A DNA stretch of 64,000 nucleotides from Paracoccus pantotrophus (GTDB lineage Bacteria; Pseudomonadota; Alphaproteobacteria; Rhodobacterales; Rhodobacteraceae), in NCBI RefSeq assembly GCF_008824185.1, contig NZ_CP044426.1, positions 938,501-1,002,500 on the forward strand. The letters are read 5' to 3'. Position numbers and translations under genes: made by a program. Under the pieces are notes generated by a model. It saw only the letters and a program-made list of their open reading frames with translations. It did no database searches and was not told the origin of the DNA. Positions 42,778 through 51,280 of the stretch are shown here, in pieces (positions within the stretch are counted from its first letter, which is position 1; each line of letters opens with the position of its first letter).

Positions 42778-44211
42778 TTAGAGAAATTTTTCCGAAACCA
42801 TCTTGGTGCGCAGATAGGCGTCGAGGCCTTCCATGCCGCTTTCGGCGCCGTAGCCGGATTCCTTGATGCCGCCGAAGGGCGTTTCCGCCTCGTGGACCGA
42901 GGTGTGGTTGATCCCCACGGCCCCGGCCTCCAGTGCCGCCGAGGCGCGCGCGATGGTGCCGGGCGATTGCGAGAACACATAGGCGGCCAACCCATAAGGC
43001 AGCGCATTCGCGCGCGCGATCACGGCGTCGACGTCGTCGAAGGGCACGAAGGCCGCCACCGGGCCGAACGGCTCCTCATGCATCAGCCGCGCGTCATCGG
43101 GCACGTTGGCCAGCACCGTCGGCGCATAGAAATACCCCGGCCCCTCGAGGGCCTCGCCACCCAGACGCAGTTCAGCGCCGCGTTCGACGGCATCGGCCAC
43201 CAGCGAGGCGATCGCCTCGCGGCGCTTTTCGGTGATCATCGGCCCCATCTGCGCCCCCTCGGCGCCATTGCCGACGGTGACCTGCCTGCTGCGCTCAACA
43301 AACGCGTCAACAAAGCGGTCGAAGATGTCGCGATGCACGAAGAAGCGGGTGGGCGAGGTGCAGACCTGCCCGGCATTGCGGAATTTCGCCGCCACCAGCC
43401 GCTCGACCGCATTGTCGAGATCGGCATCGGCAAAGACCAGGACCGGGGCATGACCGCCAAGCTCCATCGTGCAGCGTTTCATCGTATCCGCCGCCATGCG
43501 CTGCAGCAGCTTGCCCACCGGGGTCGAGCCGGTCAGCGAGACCTTGCGGGGGATGGGCGAGGCGATCAGGTGTTCAGAGACCTCGGACGGCACGCCATGC
43601 ACGATATTCAGCGCCCCCGCCGGCACACCCGCATCGACGAAGCAGCGGCCGATGGCGATGGCCGTGGCCGGGGTTTCGTCCGAGGGCTTGACGATGATGC
43701 TGCAGCCGGCCGCCAGCGCCGCCGCCATCTTCAGCGCCACATTGCCGCCGGGGAAGTTCCAGGCCGCAAAGCCGAGCGCGACACCCACCGGCTCGCGCAG
43801 CACCAGCTGGCGCACATCGGTCGCCCGCGCCGGAACCACGCGGCCATAGGCGCGCTTGGCCTCTTCGGCATACCATAGCACCGCATCGGCGCAGAAGCCG
43901 ACCTCTCCCGCCGCTTCCGCCAGGCTCTTGCCGTTCTCGGCGGTCAGGATGCGGGCGATCTCGTCCTGCCGCTCCCGGATCAGTTGCGCGGCGCGGGCCA
44001 GGACTTCGGCGCGATGGGCGGCAGTGGTATCCTTCCACGAGCGCCAGGCGCGGTCGGCGGCATCCAGCGCCCGGTCCAGATCGGCAGGCGCCGCATGGGC
44101 CAGGTTCGCGATGACCTCTTCCGTCGCCGGATTGATCACAGGAATGGTCGCGCCGGTGGCGCCCTCGACCCATTCGCCACCGATCAGCATGGGGATGGTT
44201 TCGACTGTCAT
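42778..44211 (-). CDS. NAD(P)-dependent aldehyde dehydrogenase, succinate-semialdehyde type
   Basis: A 477-residue aldehyde dehydrogenase. The Rossmann region is PVGVALGFAAWNFPG followed by IIVKPSDETP; GSTPVGKLL leads to the catalytic glutamate in CTMELGGHAPVLV and the catalytic cysteine in NAGQVCTSPTRF. The sequence is most like GabD-type enzymes, but substrate prediction within this family is unreliable. AAAGGAG precedes the ATG, which overlaps the GMC oxidoreductase stop by one base. It probably oxidises the aldehyde produced by that neighbour. Confidence 0.92.
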   Translation of the reverse strand: MTVETIPMLIGGEWVEGATGATIPVINPATEEVIANLAHAAPADLDRALDAADRAWRSWKDTTAAHRAEVLARAAQLIRERQDEIARILTAENGKSLAEAAGEVGFCADAVLWYAEEAKRAYGRVVPARATDVRQLVLREPVGVALGFAAWNFPGGNVALKMAAALAAGCSIIVKPSDETPATAIAIGRCFVDAGVPAGALNIVHGVPSEVSEHLIASPIPRKVSLTGSTPVGKLLQRMAADTMKRCTMELGGHAPVLVFADADLDNAVERLVAAKFRNAGQVCTSPTRFFVHRDIFDRFVDAFVERSRQVTVGNGAEGAQMGPMITEKRREAIASLVADAVERGAELRLGGEALEGPGYFYAPTVLANVPDDARLMHEEPFGPVAAFVPFDDVDAVIARANALPYGLAAYVFSQSPGTIARASAALEAGAVGINHTSVHEAETPFGGIKESGYGAESGMEGLDAYLRTKMVSEKFL

Positions 44212-45833
44212 CACTGCTCCTTTGCCGCCGGGCGGCCTTGGGATTGAAACGGGGCCCGGCCGCGAATCGCATCGGCGAGCTTCTCGGCGATCATGTAGGT
44301 GGGGGCGCTGAGATTGCCCGTCGTCACCCGCGGCATGATCGCGGTGCAGACGATGCGCAGGCCGGACAGTCCGTGAACCAGCCCGCAGGCATCGACCACG
44401 CCGTCCGCAGGCGATGCGCTCATGCGGCATGTGCCCGAGGGATGATAGCTGGTGCCGATGGCGCGCTTCGCCCAATCGAGGATCTCGGCATCGGTTTGGG
44501 CCGAGGCGCCGGGACTGACCTCCTCGCCGCGGATTCCCTCCCAGGCGGGTTGCGAGAACAGATCGCGCGCCAGCCTGACCGAGCGGATCAGATCCTTGCG
44601 GTCCGCCTCGGTCTGCATGTGGTTGAAGACGATCTCGGGCGCGGCGTGCGGATCGGCCGAGCGCAGCCGGACATAGCCGCGCGAAGTCGGACGGGACAGG
44701 TCCATCCACAACTGGAAGCCGGGAAAGACCTTGACCTTGCCGTTCACCACGCGCCGCGCCAATGGCAGGAATTCCAGCTGGAGATTGGCGTAATCTGCCC
44801 CGTCATGGGTCTTGAGGAAGGCGCCCGCCTCGAAGAAGTTCGAGGCCCCCAGCCCGCGCCGGAACAGCAGCCATTCCAGCCCCAGCCGCGCCTGGCCGAT
44901 CAGCCCCAGTTCGGCGACCAGCGTGTCCTCGCGCCGGGCCGCATATTGCAGGTTCACGCCGGGATGGTTTTCCAGATTGCGCCCGACATTGGGCTGATCC
45001 AGCACCACCGGCAGTCCAAGCTGGCGCAGCTCGTCCGCCGGACCCACGCCCGACAGCAGCAGCAGCTTGGCCGCGCCCACGGTGCTGGCCGCAACGATGA
45101 CCTCCTTGCCGGCCATCAGCGTCTCGCCATTCGTCAGCTCGACGCCGACGGCGCGGTCGCCGCGAAACAGGATGCGCGCGACATGGGCGCCGGTGCGCAG
45201 GTGCAGGTTGCGCCGGTTCTGCGCGGGCTTCAGATAGGCATCGCTGGCGCTGCAGCGGCGGCCCTTGCCGATCAGCACCTGCGCGATATGCATGCCTTCC
45301 TGCTCGCCCGAATTGTGATCGGCCGGGCGCGGATAGCCCGCCTGTTCGCCCGAGCGCATGTAGACGTCGAACAGCGGATGCCGGGCCGGTGCCCGGCTGA
45401 TCTGCAGCGGCCCGTCGCCGCCGCGCGTCTCATTGGCGCCCTCGGCGAAGGTTTCCATCTTGCGGAAATAAGGCAGGACATCGCCCCAGCCCCAGCCCGG
45501 CAGGCCCTGGTCGCGCCAGCCGTCGAAGTCGCGCGGGTTGCCGCGGTTGAAGATCATCGCATTGATCGAGGTCGATCCACCCACCACCCGGCCGCGCTTC
45601 TCGTCGATCATCAGCCCGTCCAGCCAGGGCTCGGGCCCGGCCTGCTCGCCCCAGTTCAGCGCCTTGTTCTGGTAGACGAAGGGAATGGCGGCAGGCATCG
45701 CGATCAGCAGACCGCGATCCGAACCGCCTGCCTCGAGAAGCAGCACCTCGGTGCCCGCGTCCTCGGTCAGCCGAGAAGCGAGAACGCAGCCCGCGGCCCC
45801 TGCCCCAACGATGATGTAATCAGCCGTGTCCAC
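44211..45833 (-). CDS. GMC-family FAD oxidoreductase (choline/alcohol dehydrogenase-like)
   Basis: GMC enzymes oxidise primary alcohols, including choline and other amino alcohols, to aldehydes. The 540-residue protein has the FAD motif YIIVGAGAAGCVLASRL, GRVVGGSTSINAMIFNRGN, VIVAASTVGAAKLLLLSG (GMC signature 2) and the catalytic histidine in GTSYHPSGTCRM. The C-terminal block APTYMIAEKLADAIRG is intact. Start is at the ATG at 45831-45833. First gene of an operon with an aldehyde dehydrogenase and a DAO flavoprotein. The substrate is not known; an amino or polyol alcohol is an inference from neighbours. Confidence 0.92.
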   Translation of the reverse strand: MDTADYIIVGAGAAGCVLASRLTEDAGTEVLLLEAGGSDRGLLIAMPAAIPFVYQNKALNWGEQAGPEPWLDGLMIDEKRGRVVGGSTSINAMIFNRGNPRDFDGWRDQGLPGWGWGDVLPYFRKMETFAEGANETRGGDGPLQISRAPARHPLFDVYMRSGEQAGYPRPADHNSGEQEGMHIAQVLIGKGRRCSASDAYLKPAQNRRNLHLRTGAHVARILFRGDRAVGVELTNGETLMAGKEVIVAASTVGAAKLLLLSGVGPADELRQLGLPVVLDQPNVGRNLENHPGVNLQYAARREDTLVAELGLIGQARLGLEWLLFRRGLGASNFFEAGAFLKTHDGADYANLQLEFLPLARRVVNGKVKVFPGFQLWMDLSRPTSRGYVRLRSADPHAAPEIVFNHMQTEADRKDLIRSVRLARDLFSQPAWEGIRGEEVSPGASAQTDAEILDWAKRAIGTSYHPSGTCRMSASPADGVVDACGLVHGLSGLRIVCTAIMPRVTTGNLSAPTYMIAEKLADAIRGRAPFQSQGRPAAKEQ

Positions 45834-45920
45834 TTTTCCCTCTGATCCTGGGCATCATCATTTGGTCCGCAGCCTCGCTAGCCCCGGCGTGCACTTTCAA
45901 CAGATTCTTCTGAAAAGACT

Positions 45921-45958
45921 CGCATAATATTATCTGTTCTTTCAAGATTGTATACTAT
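45921..45958. promoter_or_regulatory. Shared operator-like element, copy 2, plus a GTATAC half-palindrome
   Basis: CGCATAATATT at 45921-45931 repeats the element seen at 41505 and 47551. Close by, ATTGTATACTAT (45947-45958) differs by two bases from the perfect palindrome ATCGTATACGAT at 47529. Located about 90-125 bases upstream of the GMC oxidoreductase start. Confidence 0.5.
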
Positions 45959-45989
45959 CATCGGAAATATAATTCCACCTCCCTCCCCG

Positions 45990-46811
45990 TCATGCTTCCG
46001 CTGCCAGCTCCAGGGCGCGCGCATGCGCCCGGCGCAGGGTTTCGGGAACGACCGCGGGCAAGGCGGAGGGATCCTCCAGCGCGGTCAGACCGGCCTGTGT
46101 AGTGCCATTGGGGCTGGTGACGGCGCGCTTGAGCGCAGCGGCGTCGCGATCATCCTCCGACAACATCCGGGCCGCGCCCAGGAACGTCTGGCGCACCAGC
46201 CGGTCGGCCAGCTGCGGATCGACCCCGGACCGCTCTGCAGCAAGGATCATTTGCTCTGCAAAGGCAAAGATGAAACCCGGCCCGCAGGCGAATACGGGAT
46301 TGGCCAATTCGAAGCTTGCCTCGTCCTCTACCCAGTCGAACAGACCAAGCGCGCCGAACAGGTCTTCGACAAGTTTGCGTGTCGCCGGACTGACGCTTTC
46401 CGGCCTGACACAGCCAAGGGTGGCGCCGGCAGCAAGCATGGCGGGCAAGTTGGGCATGGTCCGCGCGATCCGCTCGTGCCCGATTACCGAGACGAGTCGT
46501 TCCAGGGGGATGCCCGCCATGATCGAAACCACATCGCTTTGCGCCATGATCTGCATCAGCGCCGGATCGAGCGCGCCGAAGACCTGAGGCTTTACCCCAA
46601 GAATGACCAGATCCGGTTTCAGCTCCGCGATCTCATCGGCAGTTGCGTGCAACGCGACCGGCGCCCCTGCGGGCAGCAGGCTGCGAGCGCGCTCCAGATC
46701 CGGGTCCAGCGCCACCAGACGGGCCTGCGGCACATGGGTGACGGCGCCGCCGATGATCGACGCCCCCATATTGCCACAGCCGATGAACAGAAGCGTGGGT
46801 GCGTTAGTCAT
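45990..46811 (-). CDS. proC: Pyrroline-5-carboxylate reductase family protein (ProC-like)
   Basis: A 273-residue NAD(P)-dependent reductase with the N-terminal dinucleotide motif LLFIGCGNMGASIIGG, then DLVILGVKPQVF, VSIMAGIPLERL, RTMPNLPAMLAAG and, in the dimer domain, CGPGFIFAFAEQM and AVTSPNGTTQAGL. ProC makes proline from pyrroline-5-carboxylate. Because it is coupled by a 4-base overlap to a GntR regulator inside a catabolic region, it may instead reduce a related cyclic imine. The biosynthetic role cannot be excluded. Confidence 0.9.
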   Translation of the reverse strand: MTNAPTLLFIGCGNMGASIIGGAVTHVPQARLVALDPDLERARSLLPAGAPVALHATADEIAELKPDLVILGVKPQVFGALDPALMQIMAQSDVVSIMAGIPLERLVSVIGHERIARTMPNLPAMLAAGATLGCVRPESVSPATRKLVEDLFGALGLFDWVEDEASFELANPVFACGPGFIFAFAEQMILAAERSGVDPQLADRLVRQTFLGAARMLSEDDRDAAALKRAVTSPNGTTQAGLTALEDPSALPAVVPETLRRAHARALELAAEA

Positions 46812-47485
46812 TTTGTATCTCCTTGCAGGGGGATGGCGCCGAAGCCGCGGCGGCGCAGCCGGGCGGCCATTTCCCGTTTCGTTGTCTCGATATGCCGGCG
46901 CAGCAGGGATACGGCGCGATCGGCGTCCTGCGCCTCGCAGGCCAGAAGGATCTCGAGATGCTCGTCCTGAGGCCGCACATGGCCGGTGGCACGGGTCATC
47001 TCGTGCTGGATATACGGCCCGATACGGTGCTGCAGGTCCGAGATCATGCGCAGCAGCTCGGCATTGTCCGAGGGCGCGTAAAGCGCCTGATGAAACGCCA
47101 GGTTCAGAGCACTCAGCCGCACAACATCCGTAGCTTGCGCATACTGGTCGAGCACGCGGCGCGCCTCGGCCAGATCCGAGGGCCCCATCTGCGGAATCGC
47201 CAGCCCCAGCGCCAGACACTCCAGGGCGACGCGGATGTCCATGATGTTGAGGATTTCGGGGGCCGACAGACCCCGCACCGTCGCGCCGCGATTCTTTCTC
47301 AGCAGCACATAACCATCGATCTCCAGCCGCAACAGCGCCTCCCGGACCGGGATCTTCGACACGCCATGCAGTCGCGCGATCTCGTCCTGCCGCAAAGGCT
47401 GGCCCGGCGCCAGTTCGCCGGAAAGGATCCCGGTCTTCAGGGCCTGATAGATCGGTTCCGCAGCAGAGCGAATCTCGGTTTGCAT
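46808..47485 (-). CDS. GntR/FCD-family regulator (second paralogue)
   Basis: A 225-residue regulator with a GntR winged helix (EPIYQALKTGILSGELAPGQ, EIARLHGVSKIPVREALLRL) and an FCD domain (ALNLAFHQALYAPSDNAELL, DEHLEILLACEAQDAD). It aligns along its whole length with the regulator at 40836-41483. I start at the ATG at 47483-47485 by comparison with that paralogue and because AGGAGCGG lies upstream; ATG 47518 is the alternative. Divergent from the FAD oxidoreductase at 47573, with a GTATAC-centred palindrome between them. Confidence 0.9.
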   Translation of the reverse strand: MQTEIRSAAEPIYQALKTGILSGELAPGQPLRQDEIARLHGVSKIPVREALLRLEIDGYVLLRKNRGATVRGLSAPEILNIMDIRVALECLALGLAIPQMGPSDLAEARRVLDQYAQATDVVRLSALNLAFHQALYAPSDNAELLRMISDLQHRIGPYIQHEMTRATGHVRPQDEHLEILLACEAQDADRAVSLLRRHIETTKREMAARLRRRGFGAIPLQGDTK

Positions 47486-47528
47486 AATTACATCCGCTCC
47501 TGTGATTTCGTCTTGCATAGTAATCCTG

Positions 47529-47561
47529 ATCGTATACGATAAAGTCAAGACGAATAATATT
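47529..47561. promoter_or_regulatory. GntR-type operator palindrome and shared element copy 3
   Basis: ATCGTATACGAT (47529-47540) is a perfect 12-bp palindrome of the GT-AC type bound by GntR-family proteins. CGAATAATATT (47551-47561) is the third copy of CGNATAATATT. Both lie between the divergent gntR and DAO oxidoreductase genes. Confidence 0.65.
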
Positions 47562-47572
47562 CCGGAGACCAC

Positions 47573-48934
47573 ATGACTGCAACCGAATCATCTGTCGCAA
47601 TCGTCGGAACAGGCATCATCGGAATCGCCTCAGCCTATTACCTGTGGAAAAATCACGGCATTCAGGACATCGTCCTGATCGATCAGGGGCAGCCGTTGGG
47701 TTTCACCTCGGCTCAGTCGGGCGACAACTATCGCAACTGGTGGCCCTCGACCCTGATGATGAACTTCACCGATCGCTCCATCGACCTGATGGAGCAGCTT
47801 GCGGATGAGACCGACAACCGCTTCGCCATGACCAGGCGGGGTTACATCCTGGCGACAAGGCAGCCGGGCATGCAACCCATCCTGGATCAACTCACCGCCT
47901 GCCTGGGCGACAAGTCCGATTCGCAGATCCGGTATCACGACCGCAACAGCAGAAGCTATTTTCCGCCCGTCAGTGCAGACTGGCGGGAAGCGCCGGACGG
48001 CTTCGACTTGCTCAGCGATCCGGCCCTGATCCGGGGCTGCTTTCCGTCGCTGGACAGCGATGTGAAGACGATCCTGCACGTCAGGCGCGGCGGCGATATC
48101 TCGGGCCAGCAACTCGGCCAGGTCATGCTGGAGCAGTTGCAGCGGGCCGGTGTCCGACGGGTCGCCGGCATGGTCGCCGGAATCGGCCAGGACAAAGGCT
48201 TCGTGATCCAGTTGAACGCGGAAGGCGAAGCCACGTCCATTCGCGCCGAGCGCATCGTCAACGCGGCTGGCCCCTTTGCGGGCGAAATCGCCGAGATGCT
48301 GGGCGTCTCGCTGCCACTCTACAACGTGATGCAGCAGAAGATCGCTTTTCCCGATACAGAAGGGGCAATTCCCCGCGACCTGCCCTTCACCATCGACATG
48401 GATCGGCAGTCGATCGACTGGGATCCGGAAGACCGCGCAATTCTGGCCGAGGATCCCTCGACCGCGCATCTTGCCCTGGAGATGCCCGGCGCGATCCATT
48501 GCCGTCCCGAAGGCGGCATGAACAGCAACTGGCTCAAGCTGGGCTGGGCCTATAACGAGACGGCGCAACCCGCGGATTGGACGATCCCGCTGGACCCGCG
48601 CTTCCCTGAAATCGTGCTGCGCGGTGCTGCGCGCCTGAACCCCGGCCTCAAGGCCTATTACGGTAAGCTGCCGCGCCAGATGTCGCATTATGGCGGCTGG
48701 TATACCCGCACCCGGGACAACTGGCCGCTGATCGGCCCGATGGGACCGGAAGGCGCTTTCATGGCCTGCGGTCTTTCGGGTCACGGCACGATGGCGGCCT
48801 GCGCCACCGGAGAACTGCTCGCCTCCTGGCTCACTGGGGCGGCCTTGCCAGACTATGCGCAGCCTTTCTCCATGCAACGCTTCACCGAATCCGGTTTGCG
48901 GCAGACCGCCGAGCTGGAAACCGGCCTGCTCTAA
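47573..48934 (+). CDS. FAD-dependent oxidoreductase, DAO family
   Basis: A 453-residue DAO-type flavoprotein with the N-terminal FAD motif VAIVGTGIIGIASAYYLW, followed by the unusual SGDNYRNWWPSTLMMNF, the FAD-contacting NAAGPFAGEIAEM and the C-terminal GLSGHGTMAACATGELLASW. Such enzymes oxidise secondary amines or amino acids; placement directly before etfB suggests electrons go to an electron-transfer flavoprotein rather than oxygen. CCGGAGA precedes the ATG. Divergent from a GntR regulator that probably controls it. Distinct in sequence from the DAO protein at 41604-42766. Confidence 0.88.
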   Translation: MTATESSVAIVGTGIIGIASAYYLWKNHGIQDIVLIDQGQPLGFTSAQSGDNYRNWWPSTLMMNFTDRSIDLMEQLADETDNRFAMTRRGYILATRQPGMQPILDQLTACLGDKSDSQIRYHDRNSRSYFPPVSADWREAPDGFDLLSDPALIRGCFPSLDSDVKTILHVRRGGDISGQQLGQVMLEQLQRAGVRRVAGMVAGIGQDKGFVIQLNAEGEATSIRAERIVNAAGPFAGEIAEMLGVSLPLYNVMQQKIAFPDTEGAIPRDLPFTIDMDRQSIDWDPEDRAILAEDPSTAHLALEMPGAIHCRPEGGMNSNWLKLGWAYNETAQPADWTIPLDPRFPEIVLRGAARLNPGLKAYYGKLPRQMSHYGGWYTRTRDNWPLIGPMGPEGAFMACGLSGHGTMAACATGELLASWLTGAALPDYAQPFSMQRFTESGLRQTAELETGLL

Positions 48935-48957
48935 TTCTTTGAATCGGAAAGAGGATC

Positions 48958-49716
48958 ATGAAAATACTTGTCCCCGTGAAGCGGGTGATCGACTACAACG
49001 TGAAGGCGCGGGTTCGCGCGGATGGCACGGGTGTCGATCTGGCGAATGTGAAGATGTCGATGAACCCGTTCGACGAGATCGCGGTGGAGAAGGCGATCCG
49101 TCTGAAGGAGGCCGGCCAGGCCGAGGAGATCATCGCCGTCAGCATCGGCGTGAAGCAGGCGGCCGAGACGCTGCGCACCGCGCTGGCGATGGGCGCCGAC
49201 CGGGCCATTCTCGTCACCGCCGCCGATGACGTGCATCAGGACATCGAGCCCTTGGCGGTGGCGAAGATCCTGGCCAAGGTCGCCGAAGCCGAGGGCACCG
49301 AGCTCGTCATCGCCGGCAAGCAGGCCATCGACAACGACATGAACGCCACCGGCCAGATGCTGGCGGCGATCCTGGGCTGGGCGCAGGCCACCTTCGCCTC
49401 GAAAGTCGAGATCGAGGGCGGCAAGGCCAAGGTGACGCGCGAGGTCGACGGCGGCCTCCAGACCATCGCGGTGGCGCTGCCGGCGGTGGTCACCGCCGAC
49501 CTGCGGCTGAACGAGCCGCGCTATGCGAGCCTGCCGAACATCATGAAGGCCAAGAAGAAGCCCTTGGAGGAAAAGACCGCCGGCGATTACGGCGTCGACG
49601 TCGCGCCGCGTCTCGAGGTGGTCTCGGTGCGCGAGCCCGAGGGCCGCAAGGCCGGCATCAAGGTCGGCTCGGTGGACGAGCTGCTGGGCAAGCTGAAAGA
49701 AGCGGGGGTGATCTGA
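48958..49716 (+). CDS. etfB: Electron transfer flavoprotein beta subunit
   Basis: With EtfA this carries electrons from flavin dehydrogenases to ETF:ubiquinone oxidoreductase; the beta subunit holds AMP. The 252-residue protein is full length (MKILVPVKRVIDYNVKARVR, IAVSIGVKQAAETLRTALAM, the family signature region VEIEGGKAKVTREVDGG and LRLNEPRYASLPNIMKAKKK). It closely resembles the Paracoccus denitrificans EtfB that I remember, which suggests a housekeeping-type copy. Its stop overlaps the start of etfA (TGATG), but etfA is broken. Confidence 0.96.
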   Translation: MKILVPVKRVIDYNVKARVRADGTGVDLANVKMSMNPFDEIAVEKAIRLKEAGQAEEIIAVSIGVKQAAETLRTALAMGADRAILVTAADDVHQDIEPLAVAKILAKVAEAEGTELVIAGKQAIDNDMNATGQMLAAILGWAQATFASKVEIEGGKAKVTREVDGGLQTIAVALPAVVTADLRLNEPRYASLPNIMKAKKKPLEEKTAGDYGVDVAPRLEVVSVREPEGRKAGIKVGSVDELLGKLKEAGVI

Positions 49717-49792
49717 TGGCTGTTCTGCTGCTTGGGGAAGTGACGAACGGGGTGCTGAACCGCGATGCGACGGCGAAGGCGGTGCAGGCGGT
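49716..49792 (+). pseudogene. etfA: Electron transfer flavoprotein alpha subunit, truncated after about 25 codons
   Basis: The start MAVLLLGEVTNGVLNRDATA, then KAVQAV, is the normal EtfA N-terminus, coupled to etfB. At about 49792 homology stops abruptly and the sequence becomes an IS3-family orfB fragment on the opposite strand. The open frame runs on to 49937 but that extension is IS sequence read backwards. The rest of etfA is nowhere in the window. A functional etfBA pair must exist elsewhere if ETF is used. Confidence 0.85.
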
Positions 49793-50402
49793 CATGAGCC
49801 GCATCAGCCGCCGGCTGCGCGTGACGTTCACGGCATGGCCTTCGTTGTGCAGGGGCCGGGTCATCTGCTGCACGCCGGCATCTGCTGCACGCCGTAGCAG
49901 GGCGTTTCCGGAAATTGCCGGTCGATCAGCCGCATAGGGGCGAGGTTCATCCCGGTCTCGTCCCTTGCTGCGCAACAGGACGCGGACCGCGAAATCGAGG
50001 ACCGCGGGATCGACAGCAGGCGGCATGGCGCCCCGAGCGACAGCGCGGGACGGGAGCGTTCAATCATCGCGTTCGGGATCGGCCTTGAACCGGTGGCGGC
50101 TTCGATCCCTCGTCACTGGCCGGTCCAGGGCCTGGGCTTTCCGGACAGGAAGCGTTGGCGCCGGCCGGCTCCCCGATCCGGGCGTGCAGCGACCGCATCG
50201 TGGCCTCATCGATCTCGGCCTTCTTCCCGCCGCGTTCGAAGATGTCCGACGCCCCTTCGAGCAGCGCCTTCTTCCATTGATGGATCATCGTCGGGCGCAC
50301 GCGGTATTCCGCGGCCAGCTCCGGCACGATGCGCCCGCCCTTCACGGCTTCCGGCGCCACCCGAGCCTTGAAGCCCGCGTCATGGTTCCTGCCTTTCGGC
50401 AT
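49793..50402 (-). mobile_element. Degenerate IS3-family element (orfA and 5' part of orfB)
   Basis: orfA begins at the ATG at 50400-50402 (MPKGRNHDAGFKARVAPEAV, then AAEYRVRPTMIHQWKKALLE), the typical IS3 OrfA helix-turn-helix. A missing base near its end shifts the frame; the other frame would give FLSGKPRPWTGQ and the normal stop. orfB follows at about 50067 (LLSIPRSSISRSASCCAARD, MRLIDRQFPETPCYGVQQM, TRSRRLMRLM) and ends at 49793 against etfA, so its DDE catalytic part is gone. A direct repeat ATCTGCTGCACGCCG (49862-49876, 49879-49893) marks further damage. No terminal repeats could be identified. Confidence 0.8.
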
Positions 50403-50477
50403 CGTCCGATCCCCTCGTCCCTGGAGACCAGAAGACGGCGGATCGCAGCTTGCCTCACTGGCCGATTCTCGGCGGAT

Positions 50478-51130
50478 GGCTCATAATCCCAACGACGGGA
50501 TCAAGAGGCTAAAAGCGACGGTCATATCCCTTGGGATGAAGATCAGATCGCGAAATTCCGGGAATACCGGGCCGTCGGCACCATGAAGCGGCTGGCCTTT
50601 GAGTTGATCTACTGGACCGGTGTCCGCGTGTCGGACGCGATCCGGCTGGGGCCGCGCAATCACGCAATATAGACAACGACGGCTGGCTTTTCTTTTCCCA
50701 GGGCAAGACCGGCCGGGATGCGGTCATCCCGTTCAACAGAAAACTGCCCGAGTTCGCGGAACCGACGGCTGGCGATCTGGCTTTGCTTCACTCATCGATC
50801 AGCGCCCGCAACAAGCGGCGCATCACCTATCTTCACGCCCGGCGAGGTGCGTCCCGCTCGTCCAAGTCCATTTCGCAATGGTTTGCCGCCAAGGCACGCA
50901 AGGCAGGCATCGAGGATCGCACCGCTCACGGGCTACGGAAAAGCCGGGCCGAAGCCCTGTTCGAGAACGGTGCGACCATGGCCCAAGCACAGACATGGAC
51001 CGGCCGTAAAGACCCCCGGATGCTCCAGCACTACGCCGATAAATACGACAAGCGGCGTGCGCTGTCGCGGACGGATGGGGAACGGAAAGTTCCAACTTCC
51101 GAGATCAGGTTCAAAAAAGGAAGAAAATAA
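50478..51130 (+). pseudogene. Tyrosine recombinase (integrase) fragment, frameshifted
   Basis: The C-terminal catalytic part of a phage/island integrase can be followed across frame changes: NPNDGIKRLKA, then GHIPWDEDQIAKFREYRAVG, LIYWTGVRVSDAIRLGPR (first catalytic Arg), then in another frame DNDGWLFFSQGKTGRDAVIP, the H-x-x-R box AHGLRKSRAEALF, and QTWTGRKDPRMLQHYADKY with the likely nucleophilic tyrosine. The N-terminal arm-binding domain is absent and frames break near 50518 and 50665. It sits 29 bases from the 3' end of tRNA-Arg, the usual place for the integrase of a tRNA-targeted island. Confidence 0.8.
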
Positions 51131-51159
51131 TGTGAGTTATCAACGCCAAAATGAGGCGA

Positions 51160-51236
51160 TGGCGACCCCGCCAGGACTTGAACCCGGAACCTAGCGCTTA
51201 GAAGGCGCTTGCTCTATCCAGTTGAGCTACGGGGCC
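51160..51236 (-). tRNA. tRNA-Arg (anticodon TCT)
   Basis: A 77-base cloverleaf on the minus strand: acceptor GGCCCCG pairs with CGGGGTC, D arm AGCTCAACTGGATAGAGCA, anticodon stem-loop GCGCCTTCTAAGCGC with TCT at 51200-51202, T arm CCGGGTTCAAGTCCTGG, encoded CCA. Its 3' end faces the integrase fragment. Confidence 0.97.
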
Positions 51237-51280
51237 GCATGGCGGCAGTCATGGCGCAGGATGGCGGCTGAATCAACCGC

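Noticed and set aside
49716..49937. A 73-codon frame read as a complete small protein
   Set aside because: The first 25 codons are EtfA and the rest is an IS3 fragment read in antisense; it is a truncation product, not a gene.
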